Assembly (NCBI RefSeq): GCF_000830985.1
Contig: NZ_CP007151.1
Coordinates: 1 to 64,000, forward strand
Length of the DNA: 64,000 nucleotides
From: Marinobacter similis
GTDB lineage: Bacteria; Pseudomonadota; Gammaproteobacteria; Pseudomonadales; Oleiphilaceae
Direction: 5' to 3'
In this document: piece after piece, positions 27,980 to 40,221 of the stretch
How the letters are laid out: every line of letters begins with the position of its first letter
How positions within the stretch are numbered: the first letter of the stretch is position 1
The notes under the pieces: generated by a model
The model's input: the letters and a program-made list of their open reading frames with translations, nothing else
What the model was told of the DNA's origin: nothing
Databases searched by the model: none
Position numbers and translations under genes: made by a program

Positions 27980-30126
27980 ATGACCCTGAAGAGTGAATTC
28001 ATGAAACTGACCAGTGCCGAGCGCAGCTGGTTACCATTTTGGGGAGCGACAGGAAAACTGGCCATGGGCTGGTCCTGTTTTCTCAATCGGGGCCTTTATG
28101 GCACCAACGAGCAGATTTTCGAAAGTATTGCCCGAACCCGCCGGGACGCCCTGATTACCTGGGCGGACCACAAATGGACGTTCCTGAATACGCTGGCTGT
28201 CCGGCTTGAGGACAGGATGACGAGGGCATGCGGGAACTGGTTGAGACGTCATCTGGCCGGCTTCGGGAAATCTCCGAGCTGTTTGTGGTGAACGAGGAAG
28301 GCCTGGTGCTGGCATCGTCGGCATCCGAACGAAAGGGCAGGCGGGACCTGCCCCAGGAGGCGGTTCGGCGCGGCACTCACGAGCGTTTTCTGCACGGGCC
28401 TTATCGGGATCCGGTTACGCTGAGCCTGGGCGCCACCACCTCCCGCTTTCATGATGCAGTGACCCTGATGTTCTATCATCCGGTTACTCTCAGGTCCGGC
28501 GGTGTGGCAGCGATCTGTGCCCGTATTCCCAACGATGTCATGAGCGACCTGATTCAGCGCGAGGCAGGGCATGTCTTTGAGGAATCGGGTGACAATTATC
28601 TGTTCATGATCGACAGCCAGTTCGACCGAACCATCCAGGCCGGTACGGCGCTGTCCCGTTCCCGGTTCGAGGATGCCACCTTCAGTCATGGCGATAATTT
28701 GAAGGACGGCATCCGCACGGGATTTGGCACCGTCGGCGTTCGTGAACACACAGAGTTTGAAATCCGCTTTACCGATCCGGCGACAGGCCGCTTACACCCG
28801 GGTGTGCGGGAAACCATCGCGAACGGTGAAAACCTGTTTGTCACTTATCCCGGCTATTCGGATTACCGGCATATTCCGGTGATTGGCAAGGGCGTGACCT
28901 TCCAGATGCCCGGTTCGCCAGATCGATGGGGCATGATGTGCGAAGGCGACTTGGAGGAAGTATACCGGCGCCGATCGGTATCCTGGCGCCTGACTGCCCG
29001 GATGACGGTGCTGATCGGTCTTTTGTGGGCCATTAACCTGGCCATGGCCTGGAGCGGTGTATCGCTGTGGCTGGAAGCTGCGGTGACGGCAGGCTCTGCA
29101 TTGGCGGGTGTGCTTCTGTTTCGGAGTACTTCGGCAAAACCGTTGTCTGAAAACCTCGGAGCCATGGGGGACATAATCCGAAACATTGCTGAAGGTGGTG
29201 GAAATCTTCGCCAGCGCATGGACCCATCGTCCATGCCACGGGATGAGACAGGAGACCTGGCACGCTGGATTAATAGCTTTATCGACAGTCTTGATGGCAT
29301 GGTCGGGCAGGTCATCTCACTAGCTGCAGATTCGCGCCAGGCCAGCGATCAGTTGATGACCCAGAACCGGCTGGCGGATGAGCGAATTCGTCAGGTGCTC
29401 ACCCACATCGAAGATATGGTGCAAGGTGCAACCTCTCAGGAGAATGAGATCCGGAATGCGTCGAGTACTGCCCAGGAGATGCGCTCCAGCATGGAGGATG
29501 TAGTGGAGCGGGCCAGGGCGCAGTTTGCCAGGGTCAGCCAGGAAACCCAGAGTATTCGCAATGTCATTACCCGGTCGGCGGACGGTATTCGGGCTGCCAA
29601 TGACCGCACCGAGGAAATTAGCAAAACCGCATTGGTGATCAACGATATCGCCGCCCAGACCAACCTACTGGCACTCAACGCCGCTATTGAAGCGGCACGG
29701 GCCGGAGACTCTGGGCGTGGTTTTGCGGTGGTGGCCGACGAGGTCCGTCAGTTAGCGTCTCGCACTACCCAGGCCACCAAGGACATCGGCGAACGGCTTC
29801 AGGGGGTTCAGGAGGAAACCCGTCGTGCGGTCATCACCATGGAGGAGGGCATGTCGGAGATGGAGGAGCGCCTGCGCAAGGCCGAGGCTGCCGCCGACGA
29901 TAACTCGACACTGCATGTGATGGTCGATCAACTGTTCCGGGCGATTGCTGGCATCGAGACCACCAATCACCAGCAAAGTGCCCAGACAGCGGGTGTGTCC
30001 GAAAGCGCGTCCGTGATGAACGGGGTGATTGAGCAGCTGACATTGAGTGCCGAACGCACGCAGGCCTCAGCCAGCAAGCTGCAAAGACTGACCGGGCAGT
30101 TCCAGGTGTCGGCGGAGGTGGCCTGA
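27980..30126 (+). CDS. Methyl-accepting chemotaxis protein, frame-broken near 28217
   Basis: GGAGG lies 8 bases before ATG 27980. Adding one G near 28217 (AGG-GAT-GAC) joins the first frame to the one running to 30126: 715 residues. Residues about 1-335 form a sensor region with PDC/Cache-like pieces ([54 protein letters not shown]). A pair of membrane helices follows (about 340-380), then the signalling region with the conserved hairpin tip [19 protein letters not shown] and [15 protein letters not shown]. No membrane helix is evident near the N-terminus, so the sensor may be cytoplasmic. It signals to CheA; ligand unknown. Confidence 0.85.
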
Positions 30127-30220
30127 CCAAGTCGGCGGCATTGGCTTCGGCGTCTGAGCTGGCTAAACTTCCGTGAACTCCGGCGGGCCAGCCCGCCAAT
30201 CCACCGTTCCGGAGGCTCGT

Positions 30221-31241
30221 GTGCAGCGTTGTTATTTCAGGCAGGTCAAATCGCTCCTTCTGTGGGCCAGAGCGGTAATCGGGTTGATGATTCTGACGGC
30301 CAGCGGCTTCGCTCAAGCCGAGTGGTACCGCTACTCCGACACCGCCATGACCACGCCCATCCACCTGGAGTTCTGGGCGGAAGATCAGCCAAGGCGGACC
30401 GTACCGCCGAGGCGGTGTTGGCGGTGTTCCACCACGTTGATCGAACCATGAGTCGTTACCGCGCCGATTCCGAGCTGTCGAAGGTAAATCGGGAAGCGGC
30501 GAACGGGCCAGTTCCGGTTTCGTGGGATCTATTTAACGTGCTGCAAAAAGCCAAACAGGTATCAGAACTCAGCGGCGGCGCCTTTGACATCAGTTTCGGG
30601 TCGGTGGGATTTCTCTATGATTATCGCGCCCGGCAGCAACCGTCGGCCGACGATATTGCCTCGGAACTGGGGCACATCAACTACCGGGACATCACCCTCG
30701 ATGAGAAACAGGGCACGGTGCAGTTTCGCCAGAACGGCCTGAAGCTGGATCTGGGCGGTATCGCCAAGGGTTACGCGGTAGACCTTGGGATTGCAGAGTT
30801 GAAGCGTGCCGGCGTTCGCCATGCCCAGCTCAGTGCCGGTGGCGATATGCGTCTGCTTGGGGACCGGCGCGGGCGCCCCTGGGTAGTCGGGGTGCGGGAC
30901 CCGCGCTCGGAGGATCGCAATGCCGTGGTGTTGCCACTAACCGACACGGCCATTTCCACCTCGGGAGATTACGAGCGGTATTTTGTAAACGACGCAGGCG
31001 AGAGAGTTCACCACATTCTGATGCCATCCACCGGTAAGCCAGTGCGGGGAGTGCAGAGTGTCACCATTCTCGGCACCGATGCCCTGACAACCGACGGTCT
31101 GTCCACCGCGGTGTTTGTGCTGGGGCCCGAGCAGGGGCTGGCCATGGTGAACAGGTTGGCAGGTATCGACGCATCATCATCGATGAACAGCGCCGGATGC
31201 ATTACTCCGAAGGCTTGCAGGCACCTGAGCCTGATCAGTAA
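30221..31241 (+). CDS. apbE: FAD:protein FMN transferase ApbE, frame-broken near 30388 and 31167
   Basis: GTG start at 30221 after GGAGG (30211-30215); signal peptide to about residue 29 (GFAQAEW). Adding one A near 30388 and one C near 31167 gives 340 residues. ApbE motifs: TMSRYRADSELSKVN, GAFDISFGSVG, LDLGGIAKGYAVDLG, QLSAGGDMRLLG, STSGDYERYF and HHILMPSTGKPV, and DALTTDGLSTAVFVLG with the Mg-binding residues. The restored C-terminus ends EPDQ. ApbE attaches FMN covalently to Thr/Ser of exported proteins. Here it converges on the DUF1501 gene and is close to redox and barrel genes; no flavinylation target motif was clear in the neighbours. Confidence 0.9.
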
Positions 31242-31284
31242 CCAGGCCCAGGAATTGCCTTTCACTTGCTTAGAGTCTGACTTG

Positions 31285-32846
31285 CTAAGAGATAGTGCCG
31301 TTCACAATGCCGGGCATGGCGATCAAGCTGTCCTGCATGGTGCTGTTGCCCAGCCCATGGCCGTTGAAGCGGGTGCCAAAATCGGCCTCCTCGCCGTGCA
31401 GGGCCATGTAGTTCAGGAGCACGGTCTGAACCAACTGGTTAACGTTATTGGCGGCGGGACTGGAAGCGGTTTCCACCGACGCATCCGAGCGCATGAAACC
31501 GATCTGGTTGCGGATGGCCGTTGGCCGGCCATTGGGGTTGTACACCAGGAAGAATGAGGCAGCGGTTTGCTGGTTGTCACCGGTCCATTCACCCTTGCCG
31601 CGCCCGTCCATGGAATCATCGATGCGGCCATTGCTTGAGACTGAACCGTCGCTGAATACGTAGAGCATCAGCGGCATGCCAACACGGGCTGCGTATTCCA
31701 GGCACGCACCCATGCAGCGCCCGGCCAGCTCATCCCGCGTTCACCTGTTCCACGTTCGCCAGTGTGGTAATCGTAGCCGCCCATGGTAACGGTGCCAGCT
31801 CCGGCATAGCCGTTCATTACCAGTTTCATTACCGAGGCGGTTTTGCGGAACTCGCGGTTGTTGTCGAACTCATCGCGGGTAAAGATTCCCGTCGGTCCGA
31901 CAATCTCCATATCGAGATCAGGATTGAGCGCGCTGGGGTCACCGAAGCGATCGGCCAGATCCGCACTCTTCACATAGCCGCACCGCACCAGATCCTTCAC
32001 CACTTCCTCGCTGGACACGCCCAGCTTGGTGTCCATCCGGTTCATCTTGGCATCGCTGATTCGCTGAATGGATTCCATAACGGCAACGGCATCGCCCTGA
32101 TCTAGGATGCCAATCAGATCGCCGACATCCACCAGGCCCGTTACGTCGGAAGGTCGATCAATTTTGGTAGGACGAATCTGTGGATTGATCAGGTTCATGG
32201 GTGCCATGGAATTGCCGCCAGACTCTGAACTCTGGGAGCCTACCAGTGACAGTAGCGAACCGTCAGCCCCAGCCTGATGAATGCCGTACATGGGGTTATG
32301 CGGATTATTGCCGGTGTCATTCTCGGAACGGGCGGCAATGATGGCGCCGTTGGTGGCGGCCCGGGTTCCAGCGCTGGTGCTTTGTTGAATGCCCCTCAAA
32401 AAACCGCTGTCGGTATGAAATGCCAGCCCCATTTCGTTGTTCACGAAGGAGGGGTTGTTGGGCAGCATGTCCCCGGGCAAACCAAGGCGGTTGTAACCAG
32501 CGGTGCTGAGAAAATCCATCTGTCCCCCGGATTTGCCCATCAGCACGTTGGAGCCGGCGATGTTGGCGCCACCGGCCAGATCGAAGCAAATGAAGGGGAT
32601 CTTGCCAGCACCATTGACCGCAATGCCGCAGCTTTGTTTCAGGGTTTCCAGGTCTGACGACAGCGCCGCCGACGCACTACGCGGGTTGCCGAACAGGCTG
32701 AAAATGGAAGCGCCGAATACGGTGGCACTGCCGGCCATAAAGCCCTGGGCAATGAATTCCCGGCGAGTGCGTGGCCGGCCGTGGTCGGAGTGGCGCAGCG
32801 GTTCACCGTTGGCCAGGGTCTTGTTGCGTGATCTGCGTATAAACAT
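31285..32846 (-). CDS. DUF1501 secreted protein with Tat-type signal, frame-broken near 31738
   Basis: Start ATG 32846 with AAAGGA upstream. A long N-region ends in TRREFIAQG, a twin-arginine-like motif, followed by a hydrophobic stretch (about residues 38-55). The body has DUF1501 features: FICFDLAGGANIAGSNVLMG, MGLAFHTDSGFLRGI, VTMGGYDYHTGERGTGER. Adding one base near 31738 joins the C-terminal frame, with LMLYVFSDGSVSSNG and MDGRGKGEWTGDNQQTAASFFLVY, giving 520 residues. DUF1501 proteins have a sulfatase/phosphatase-like fold and usually pair with PSD/DUF1585-type cytochromes, as here. Substrate unknown. Twelve bases downstream of the LamG gene. Confidence 0.85.
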
Positions 32847-32858
32847 GGTCAACGTCCT

Positions 32859-35346
32859 TTACTGAACCAGAGTGGTGGCGCTGCCCAGAACGGCGGCGCA
32901 GCTGGCTTTGACAATGGTTTCGGTGCGCCCTGTATCGCAGGAGCCGCCACAACTGGTCAGGTTATCAATCAGGCTGTTCAGTTCGGTTTCAATATCGGCA
33001 TCCGCAGGCTGGGTAGCCAGGTTTTCACCCACGAACCGGTTCAGCAGTGGGTCGATGACCTGGCTGCGGCCGGTGGCGTCGAAGGCGGTGTCCGCCGACT
33101 CGCTGAAGTTGAAGCCCGGGAAAAATGTGGTCCGTAGTGCGACGTCGGAGGCCAGCACATCACAGTACTGAATCGCCATCTGAGTGATCGCCATCTGGTG
33201 GGACGACAGGAAGCCTTCGATCGTTTCTACCGTCGGTAACTGCTGCTTCACCGTGACGTAGGTGTTGTAGACATCAGTTTGAGTCTTGTCGACGCCGGTC
33301 AGGCTGGCCATGGTGTCGTTGATTTCATCAAAGGTTTTCAGGCCGATGTCGGACGACGGTGGCAAATCTGCTGGCGTGGCTGCCGGGGGCAGGGCAGGTT
33401 CGGACCGGGCGTAGGTTTCGCTGCCGAGCTGATCGAAGGTCAGGAAGAACTCGTCGGTCTCCGGACCTTCTTCCAGCGCAATGATGGTGCCCAGGGGCGA
33501 CAATGGCTGGCCGGTGCCCGGCTCGTAATCGTCGGCATTCAGGGTCACATCCAGATTAGCCCAGGCCTGGCCCACGGCTGGTTCCTTGCCATTCACGCCC
33601 AGGCGCATACCGGTCAGGCGGATGTTGGAGGGCTCAACGGTGTTGTCCAGGCTGATGAAGAACGGGCTGGTGAAGCGATAGCTGTAGCTGTCGAACTGAC
33701 TCACTTCGAACACGATGTAGCTCTCGGGCACGTTGATCAGGTGCGACACGCCAAACAGCATGTAGAACTTCTGGCCCACGCCAACCTCGAAGTTGGTCTG
33801 GATCTGTTCCGGTGTCAGCGCCCGGTTATGGAACGCCACCATGCGAATGGTGCCTTCCCAGGGGGAGTTGCCATCGGTTTCGTTGCCCAGCACCAGGCAA
33901 AGCTGTCGTCCCACTCAGACAGCAGGCCGGCGGAATCCGGATCAACATCGCCGCTTGGCTCGCCATTAATGAAAATCTGGCGACCGGTGCCGGGTGAGTA
34001 GTTCACCACCACGTGCTGCAGGGTGGCCTGCAACAGCATGTCGGCGTCCTGGGTACCGAACGGTGTGTTCTCATCGCTTGTGGTACTACGGTGCAGCACT
34101 TCGTAGCGCTGCAAGCTCTGGCTCAGGGTCAGGTTCCGGGTCGAAGCCGAGCCCGAGTAGGTGACAATCCGGGCGTCTTCCTGGGTGATATTACCCGGGG
34201 CCACCCAGGCCTCAAGGCTGTACTCGCCAGAGGCAGTCAGGAAGGTATGTAGTTTCTGGCTATTTGAAGTGGAGCCTGGGCCTTGCCGGCAGGAACCATG
34301 AAGTTCTGTTCGTTCTGGTAGGCGCCGCCCAAAGCAATGCCCCAACCACCGACCCATTCGGTGTTACCACTCAGGGTCAGATCCAGCGCCGGTGACACCC
34401 CGCTGGTGTCGAACGCCGTCTGGCCTTCACCGGCCTTGAACTCGTACAGGGCGATGATGTTGTTCTCGTAGCGGCCGCCGGAGTTGGCCAGCAGGCCGTC
34501 TTCCGCGAGGTTGAGGGCCTTGCTGACCACAAGATCGGAATCCACCGTCTGGGGGCTTTGAAGCCCGGCAAAATCCTCAATCGCCATTTGCATTGTGTCA
34601 GCGGATAAGTCGCAGTCGTCATCCCAGCAGTTGTGGAAGTCGGTTCGCAGGCGCTGGACTAGCCGGGACGCTGATGGAGTCTCCAGGTTGATCCGGCTTT
34701 GGGCCTGCTCGTACGCAGTCGCGCCATTTGAGCTGGCAATGTAGGGCGTTTGGCCATTTTCAGTATGGCAATCGCTGCAATAAGTCGTCAGCACCGGATA
34801 CACGGTGCTTTCGAATTCACCGCTGGAGGCCGGGAAAGTGAGGGTAGCGCCGGGATCTTTCTCTGTCGGCGCCCGTAACTCAACCGTTTTGACCGAACCG
34901 GCAGCACCACCGGCCCAGTTAGTAAGGTAGGTGGTCAGGATATCGACGCAGGCCGCCGTGCTTGATGTCCAGCAGTTATGCCCACCGGCAACCTTGGAGA
35001 CCATTTCGGACTGGGACGGGGCGTCCAGATTCACCACCGTGCGCGCCTGGGCGTAGGCAATGTTGATGTCCTGCTCGTTCACGAAGGTGGGCGATTGGCC
35101 ACCGGCGTTGTGACAGGCCCCACACTTGTCCTGGGTGGCCAGGTTGTCCCAGACCGCCAGTTTGAAGGCCTGGACATCGTCGTTCTCGGGTGCCGGGCCA
35201 GTGTAATTCACGCTGGACGCACTCGCCGATGTATTGGGCAGGGATTCCGTGGATTCGCCCTCGCAGGCGCTGAGCAAAAAGGCCGCGGCGATCAGCGCCA
35301 GTAGCGAGCGCAAGGGGATGATTGATGGGCGGTGTGTAGTCATCAT
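32859..35346 (-). CDS. LamG-domain lipoprotein with two haem-c motifs, frame-broken near 34275 and 33903
   Basis: Start ATG 35346 with GAGG upstream. Lipobox LLSAC (Cys about 23), then two c-type haem motifs, CGACH (about 73-77) and CSDCH (about 180-184). Adding one base near 34275 and one near 33903 gives about 829 residues. The middle (about 345-520) is a LamG/concanavalin-like jelly roll (GEYSLEAWVAPGNI, VVNYSPGTGRQIFINGE, MVAFHNRALTPEQI). The C-terminal 300 residues are unassigned, with a Cys pair CGGSC near the end. It is a surface or periplasmic haem protein that may bind carbohydrate or another polymer. Same operon as the DUF1501 gene. Confidence 0.75.
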
Positions 35347-35353
35347 GGCGTCC

Positions 35354-36587
35354 TCAATCTCCCATGCAGTAAACAGCGGATTCGGCAAAGACCTGTTTCA
35401 GGTCAAAGCCTGGGCGCGGAAACTGCTAACCATGCTGCTGACCTGAGAACGGTCAGAGGCATTGGAGGGTGGTCGCAGGCACACGTTCTCAAACACCTTC
35501 TTCACCTGGCATTCAGCGAAAGCGTCGGATTGGGCGAATTCGCGCCCGAGACTCTTGGCGCCCTGGCCACTGCCGCTCAGGCTGAATCCCAGCCAAGCCG
35601 ACGGTTGGCACCGGAGCGCCAGTAATTGTCCCAGCTGTCGTCGGGTGTGACGTAGCCCTGTTCAAAGGTGGCGGAATTGATGTGGTATTTCGCTTGCACC
35701 CGGGTGCCGGTCACCGGATCGAGATCGTTGGCGGTGTTGTACACCAGCCGGCCCAGCTCACCGTCTGGATCGGCATTGGCGTCATACTCGTAGTCGTAGT
35801 AAGCGAAGGCCTGGGCCATCGGGTCCATGCCGCTGTGGCAGCCTACGCAGTTGTTCAGGAACACCCGGCTGTCACCACCTGGGCTGCGTGACACGTCCTG
35901 GCGGATTCGATCGGGCGGTCGGGTCACGTCAGCAACCTGCTCAAGATCGTTGCACATGTGATTCATCAGTGTGAAACGGAACATGGCCCGATTGGTTCCG
36001 GCACTGAAGAAAGCCCGGGCTGCGGCGCGGGAGGTCATAACACCGGCGGTGGCCGTTGTTGGCAAGCCGGAGTAAGTCGATTGGTTTACCCGGATCAGGT
36101 TGTCCTTGAGGCTGAAGCCGCCGTCTTCCAACGCTTCGTAATGGTTGTTGTTGCTCTGGGAGTATCCGGGAAGGCCGAGCGCCGGGTTACCGATGTAGAG
36201 GACATCGTCGTAAAGCACGGTGCGAAAATCCGCGTCGTCCCGCACCAGCCCGATCACCGTGGCGATGTAGTCATTCAGCGGCACAAATTTGGACTGGGCT
36301 TCATTGGTCCAGGGTGCCGCCAGGTTTTTCAGGGTGACGTCGTAGAAAGCACTGTTTTCCATGGCAATGTCCGCCGCGGCCAGTTCGTTACCACCACTGA
36401 TTTCTGCTGCCATGCTATTGAGGACAGAAGCTGACGGGGGCACACCCGCAATCCGGTCGTGAATTCGCTTGGCCTGCTCTCTGGGGCCGGCCTGGGCAAC
36501 GCTGGCCTGAGACAGTGCTATGGTGAGAAGGAGCAATGTACTGCTTGCCTTGCCTACCAGTGATCTGGTCCGGTGTCGGGCTCTCAT
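35354..36587 (-). CDS. Secreted haem-c protein of PSD (DUF1585/1592) type, frame-broken near 35580 and 35416
   Basis: Signal peptide to about residue 33 (SVAQAGP). One haem motif CVGCH (about 249-253) in VFLNNCVGCHSGMDPMAQAFAYYD, a hallmark of PSD-type cytochromes where a haem segment precedes the DUF1585 end. The open frame stops at 35577, but adding one base near 35580 and one near 35416 extends it through FAECQVKKVFENVCLRPP to FDLKQVFAESAVYCMGD and a stop at 35354-35356, giving 411 residues and only 7 bases to the next start. Members occur beside DUF1501 proteins; thought to be redox enzymes. First gene of the leftward operon. Confidence 0.7.
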
Positions 36588-36777
36588 GTCCTGGTCCTCG
36601 GTCGGTTATTCGCTGCGCAAATGTAAACCAGAGTTAACACAGTCAATAGTTTAATCTTGGTAATCTAGGCCAAAATGAGGGTTGGGGCACGAAATTACAT
36701 TGCGTTACCGAAAAGCCTTGGAGCTGGGGACGGAAACCGACTTAGTTTATGGCGTGAAACGTTGACCAGCACAGGGT
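36588..36777. promoter_or_regulatory. Divergent promoter region of the two redox operons
   Basis: 190 bases between the leftward haem protein and the rightward HzsA-related gene. It includes an AT-rich piece (36625-36665, with GTTAACACAG and the near repeat TAATCTTGGTAATCT) suitable for back-to-back promoters. No Anr or CRP box was found here. Confidence 0.45.
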
Positions 36778-39449
36778 TTGTCCATTTTGACTACACAATT
36801 CTCATTGCGAGCGATTCTGCCATCACTGATGCCTGCCTTTGGCCTGATCAGTGCAGTGTCGCTATCCGGCTGTCTGTCCAGTAGCGACAGCCAGACCGCA
36901 GACCCTGTGGTGGTTGAGAATCCGGTCGCCTATGTCCAGCGCACCCTGCAGATTGAAGAGAATTCGGGGACGCTGGTTGAAGACAATCTGGCGGACCCGG
37001 CGGCGTTCAGACCGGGTGCAAGGCTCTATCTGAAGCCCAGCGCAGCTGCTGGCGCCAGCGCTCGGGATATCACCTCAAGGGCTTTCGCCGGTGCCGGTTT
37101 CCTGAATGACGACGGCGAATTGCGCTACGACGTCAAGGACCTGCATGTATCTCAGGATGGCACGCGGCTGTTGTTTGCCATGCGCGCCCCGGAAATCGAG
37201 GACGCTGACGACGAGGATCAGCCGACCTGGAACATCTGGGAGTACGATTCAGCGTCCGACACACTCAGCCGAATTATTGGTTCTGATGTTACTGCCCGGG
37301 CCGGGCAGGACGTAGCCCCAGCCTATCTGCCCGATGGCCGGATTGTGTTTTCATCCACTCGCCAGCGCACCTCCAAGGCCATTCTGCTCGATGAGGGCAA
37401 ACCCCAGTTCCCGGGCCTGGATGAAGACCGGGACACCCCCGCATTCGTACTGCACGTGATGGACGATGACGGCGAGAACATTGAACAGATCACCTTCAAT
37501 CAGAGCCACGATCTGGACCCGTTGGTTACCGACAATGGCACCATTGTGTTCAGCCGCTGGGATAACGCCGGGCAAACCCGCGATAATGGCGTCAATCTTT
37601 ACCAGGTCAATCCGGATGGCACCGGCCTCAGCTACCTGTATGGCCGGCATTCTCACGATTCAGTATCCGACAGCAGCGACGTCCAGTACCTGAAGCCGCA
37701 GAAAACCGACTCCGGTGCTGTTCAGGTGCAGTTGCGACCCTTTGAGAGCAGTGATTACGCATCGGTTCCGGCGGAAGTATCGGTGGACGAATACGTCGAG
37801 GCCGACTTGCGCCTGGACGGCACTGCCGGCGCCGGTCAGCGCACGTTGGTGGCCGACGTTGGTTTTGACGGTGAGCCGTCGTTGCAGGGCAGTTACGGTT
37901 CAGTATCGCCACTGCTGGATGGTACCGGCCGTTACCTGGTGAGCTGGACGCCGTGCCGGCTGCGGGATATTGCGCGCGAACAGATCGTGAATTGCACCCA
38001 GGAACGACTGGATTCCGACGCCTACGAACCGGCCGCCCCGGTTTATGGTCTCTGGTTGCTGGATGTTGCCAGTGGCACCCTGCGTCCCGTCGTTCAGCCC
38101 ATTGAAGGCGAACAGTTTGATGAGGCGGTGTTGCTGAAAGAGCGCACTCTGGAGACCTTCCTGCCCGAGAGCCAGTTTGCCGGAGATCAGGGCGTGCTGG
38201 CGGACGATGGCTACGGGGTACTCGATATCCGCAGCGTTTACGATCTGGACGGCGTAGATACTGCTCCGGGTGGCATTTCAACAACGGCCGATCCGGTGCA
38301 AACCCCGGCCGATGCTCGCCCCGCACGTTTCCTGCGGTTGGAAAAACCGGTGGCCATGCCCGATGACAACGTGCGCGACTTCGACAACAGCGCGTTTGGC
38401 CGCAGTCGCGGTCAGCTGATGCGGGAAATCCTCGGCTACGTGCCGGTGGAACCTGATGGTTCAGTGAGGGTGGCGGTGCCTGCCAACGTTGCCTTTGCGG
38501 TCAGTGTCCTGGATGCAGACGGCCAGCGGGTTGGCCCACGCCACCAGAACTGGCTGTCGGTGCGCCCGGGCGAGGTGTTGGCCTGCAAGGGCTGTCACGA
38601 TCCCAACAGTGATGTTCCTCACGGTCGTCCGGATGCGGCCCGGATTCGGTCTGGGCCGGGGCGCCCACCACCGGCCTGCCGTTTCCAAATACTGAATCCG
38701 CGCTGTTCGCTGACATGGGCGAAACCATGGCGCAGACCTATGCCCGGGTGAATGAAACCCGCAAACCAACGGCCGACCTGATTTACGAAGACGAATGGAC
38801 CGATCCAGGGGCAACGGCCAAAGCCACAAGTTTCACGCTTGCCTACGGCGACCTGGATACCCCACCACCCATTTCCGGAGTCTGTGCCACCGAGTGGGCG
38901 CCCAATTGCCGGATTGTGATTAATTACGAGCAGAACGTTCACCCGCTGTGGGATCTGAACCGTGAGGTCCTGGACACTGACGGTGTCACCGTACTGGAGG
39001 ACAACACCTGTACTAGTTGTCATGCTCCAACCGACGATGGCGGCATGGCCCAGGTGCCGGCCGGCCAGCTCGACCTGACCAACGGAGCTTCGCCGGCTGA
39101 GCCGTTGCATTTCAATGCCTACCGGGAGCTACTGTTTCCAGATAATGAGCAGGAGCTGGTCAATGATGCCCTGGTGGATCGTCTGGTCGACACCGGCGAG
39201 GTGCTGCGGGACGAGGAGGGCAATCCCATTCTCGACGCCAATGGTATGCAACAGCCCATTTTTGCCACGGTGCCAGTGCAGGCCAGCATGTCGGTCAACG
39301 GCGCCCGGGCCAGCCGTTTCATGACCCTGTTCCAGGCCGGTGGTACGCATGAAGGCCGCATGACTGACGCCGAACTGCGCCTGATTGCGGAATGGCTGGA
39401 TATAGGTGCCCAGTATTACAACAACCCGTTTGATGCCCCTGAAGACTGA
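36778..39449 (+). CDS. HzsA-related lipoprotein with two haem-c motifs, frame-broken near 38651
   Basis: Read from a TTG at 36778, the frame gives a lipoprotein signal ending VSLSGC (Cys about 32). The start is uncertain: no good ribosome site. The body is a beta-propeller of the hydrazine-synthase-alpha-related type: DVAPAYLPDGRIVFSSTRQ (about 178-196), FVLHVMDDDGENIEQITFNQSHDLDPLV, TIVFSRWDNAG. Haem motifs CKGCH (about 603-607) and, after one added base near 38651, CTSCH in LEDNTCTSCHAP. Joined length about 890. A surface redox lipoprotein; the real reaction is unknown and need not involve hydrazine. First gene of the 15.3 kb rightward run. Confidence 0.75.
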
Positions 39450-39470
39450 CATAGGACCGACCCCAGAATC

Positions 39471-40221
39471 ATGCGCCTCGCCTTGCTGCTGCTGAGTTTT
39501 GTATTGCCTGTTACCGGCTGGGCCGGCTGGCTGTGGGACTCTGGCGAGCAGGCGTTGCCTCAGGTTCAGGTTAGCGAACCGTTTGTTGAATGGCGCAGTG
39601 GCCCGGCGGTGGGCTACCCGGTGTTCCACACCAGTGAGCAAGGGGAATGGTTGCACCTGCTTCAACGTAAGACTGGCTGGATCAAAGTTCGCGATGAACA
39701 GGGCAGGGAAGGCTGGATTTCAGTGGCTGCCATTGCCCAGACCCGTGATGCGACGGGCGAGTTGGTTCAGCTGTCGGTGCCTAGCTTTGAGGAATTTCAG
39801 GATCGTCGCTGGGAAGCGGGCCTGATGATGGGCGAGTTCGAAGGTGCTGCAGTCACCTCGGCCTACGGCGGTTACGGGATGACCCGGAACCTGTCCGCTG
39901 AACTCTGGGCATCGCAGGTGCTGGGTAGCGCCTCGGAACTGCGTCTGGTGAACGCCAATCTGGTGCACCAGCCATTCCCACATTGGCGGGTATCGCCGTT
40001 TTTTACCCTTGGCATTGGCCATATCTGTTGATCCGAAGGTGACCCTGGCCGAACCGGAAGAACGGGATAACACGGTTGGCCATGCTGGCCTCGGCGTGCG
40101 GGCATACATCACCGATCGATACTTTATTCGGGCTGAAGTGAAGGACTACAAGATCTTCACCACACGCTCGACCAACGAAGAAGCGACAGAATGGAAAATC
40201 GGACTAAGCATCTTTTTCTGA
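39471..40221 (+). CDS. SH3-domain plus small barrel protein, frame-broken near 40024
   Basis: Signal peptide to about residue 18, then a bacterial SH3 domain (VEWRSGPAVGYPVFHTSEQGEWLHLL, GWIKVRDEQGREGWIS, about residues 39-85), then beta strands of a small barrel. The first frame ends at 40031; a second frame, VDPKVTLAEPEERDN to IGLSIFF, ends at 40221 in the C-terminal Phe of a barrel. The shift here equals one extra or two missing bases, unlike most others. About 250 residues. Probably binds peptidoglycan and sits in the outer membrane. Overlaps the next gene by 31 bases. Confidence 0.75.

Noticed and set aside
30182..30197. GGCGGGC/GCCCGCC hairpin after the chemoreceptor
   Set aside because: A 7-bp stem with a 2-base loop but no T tail, and it lies just before the apbE ribosome site; too weak to call a terminator.
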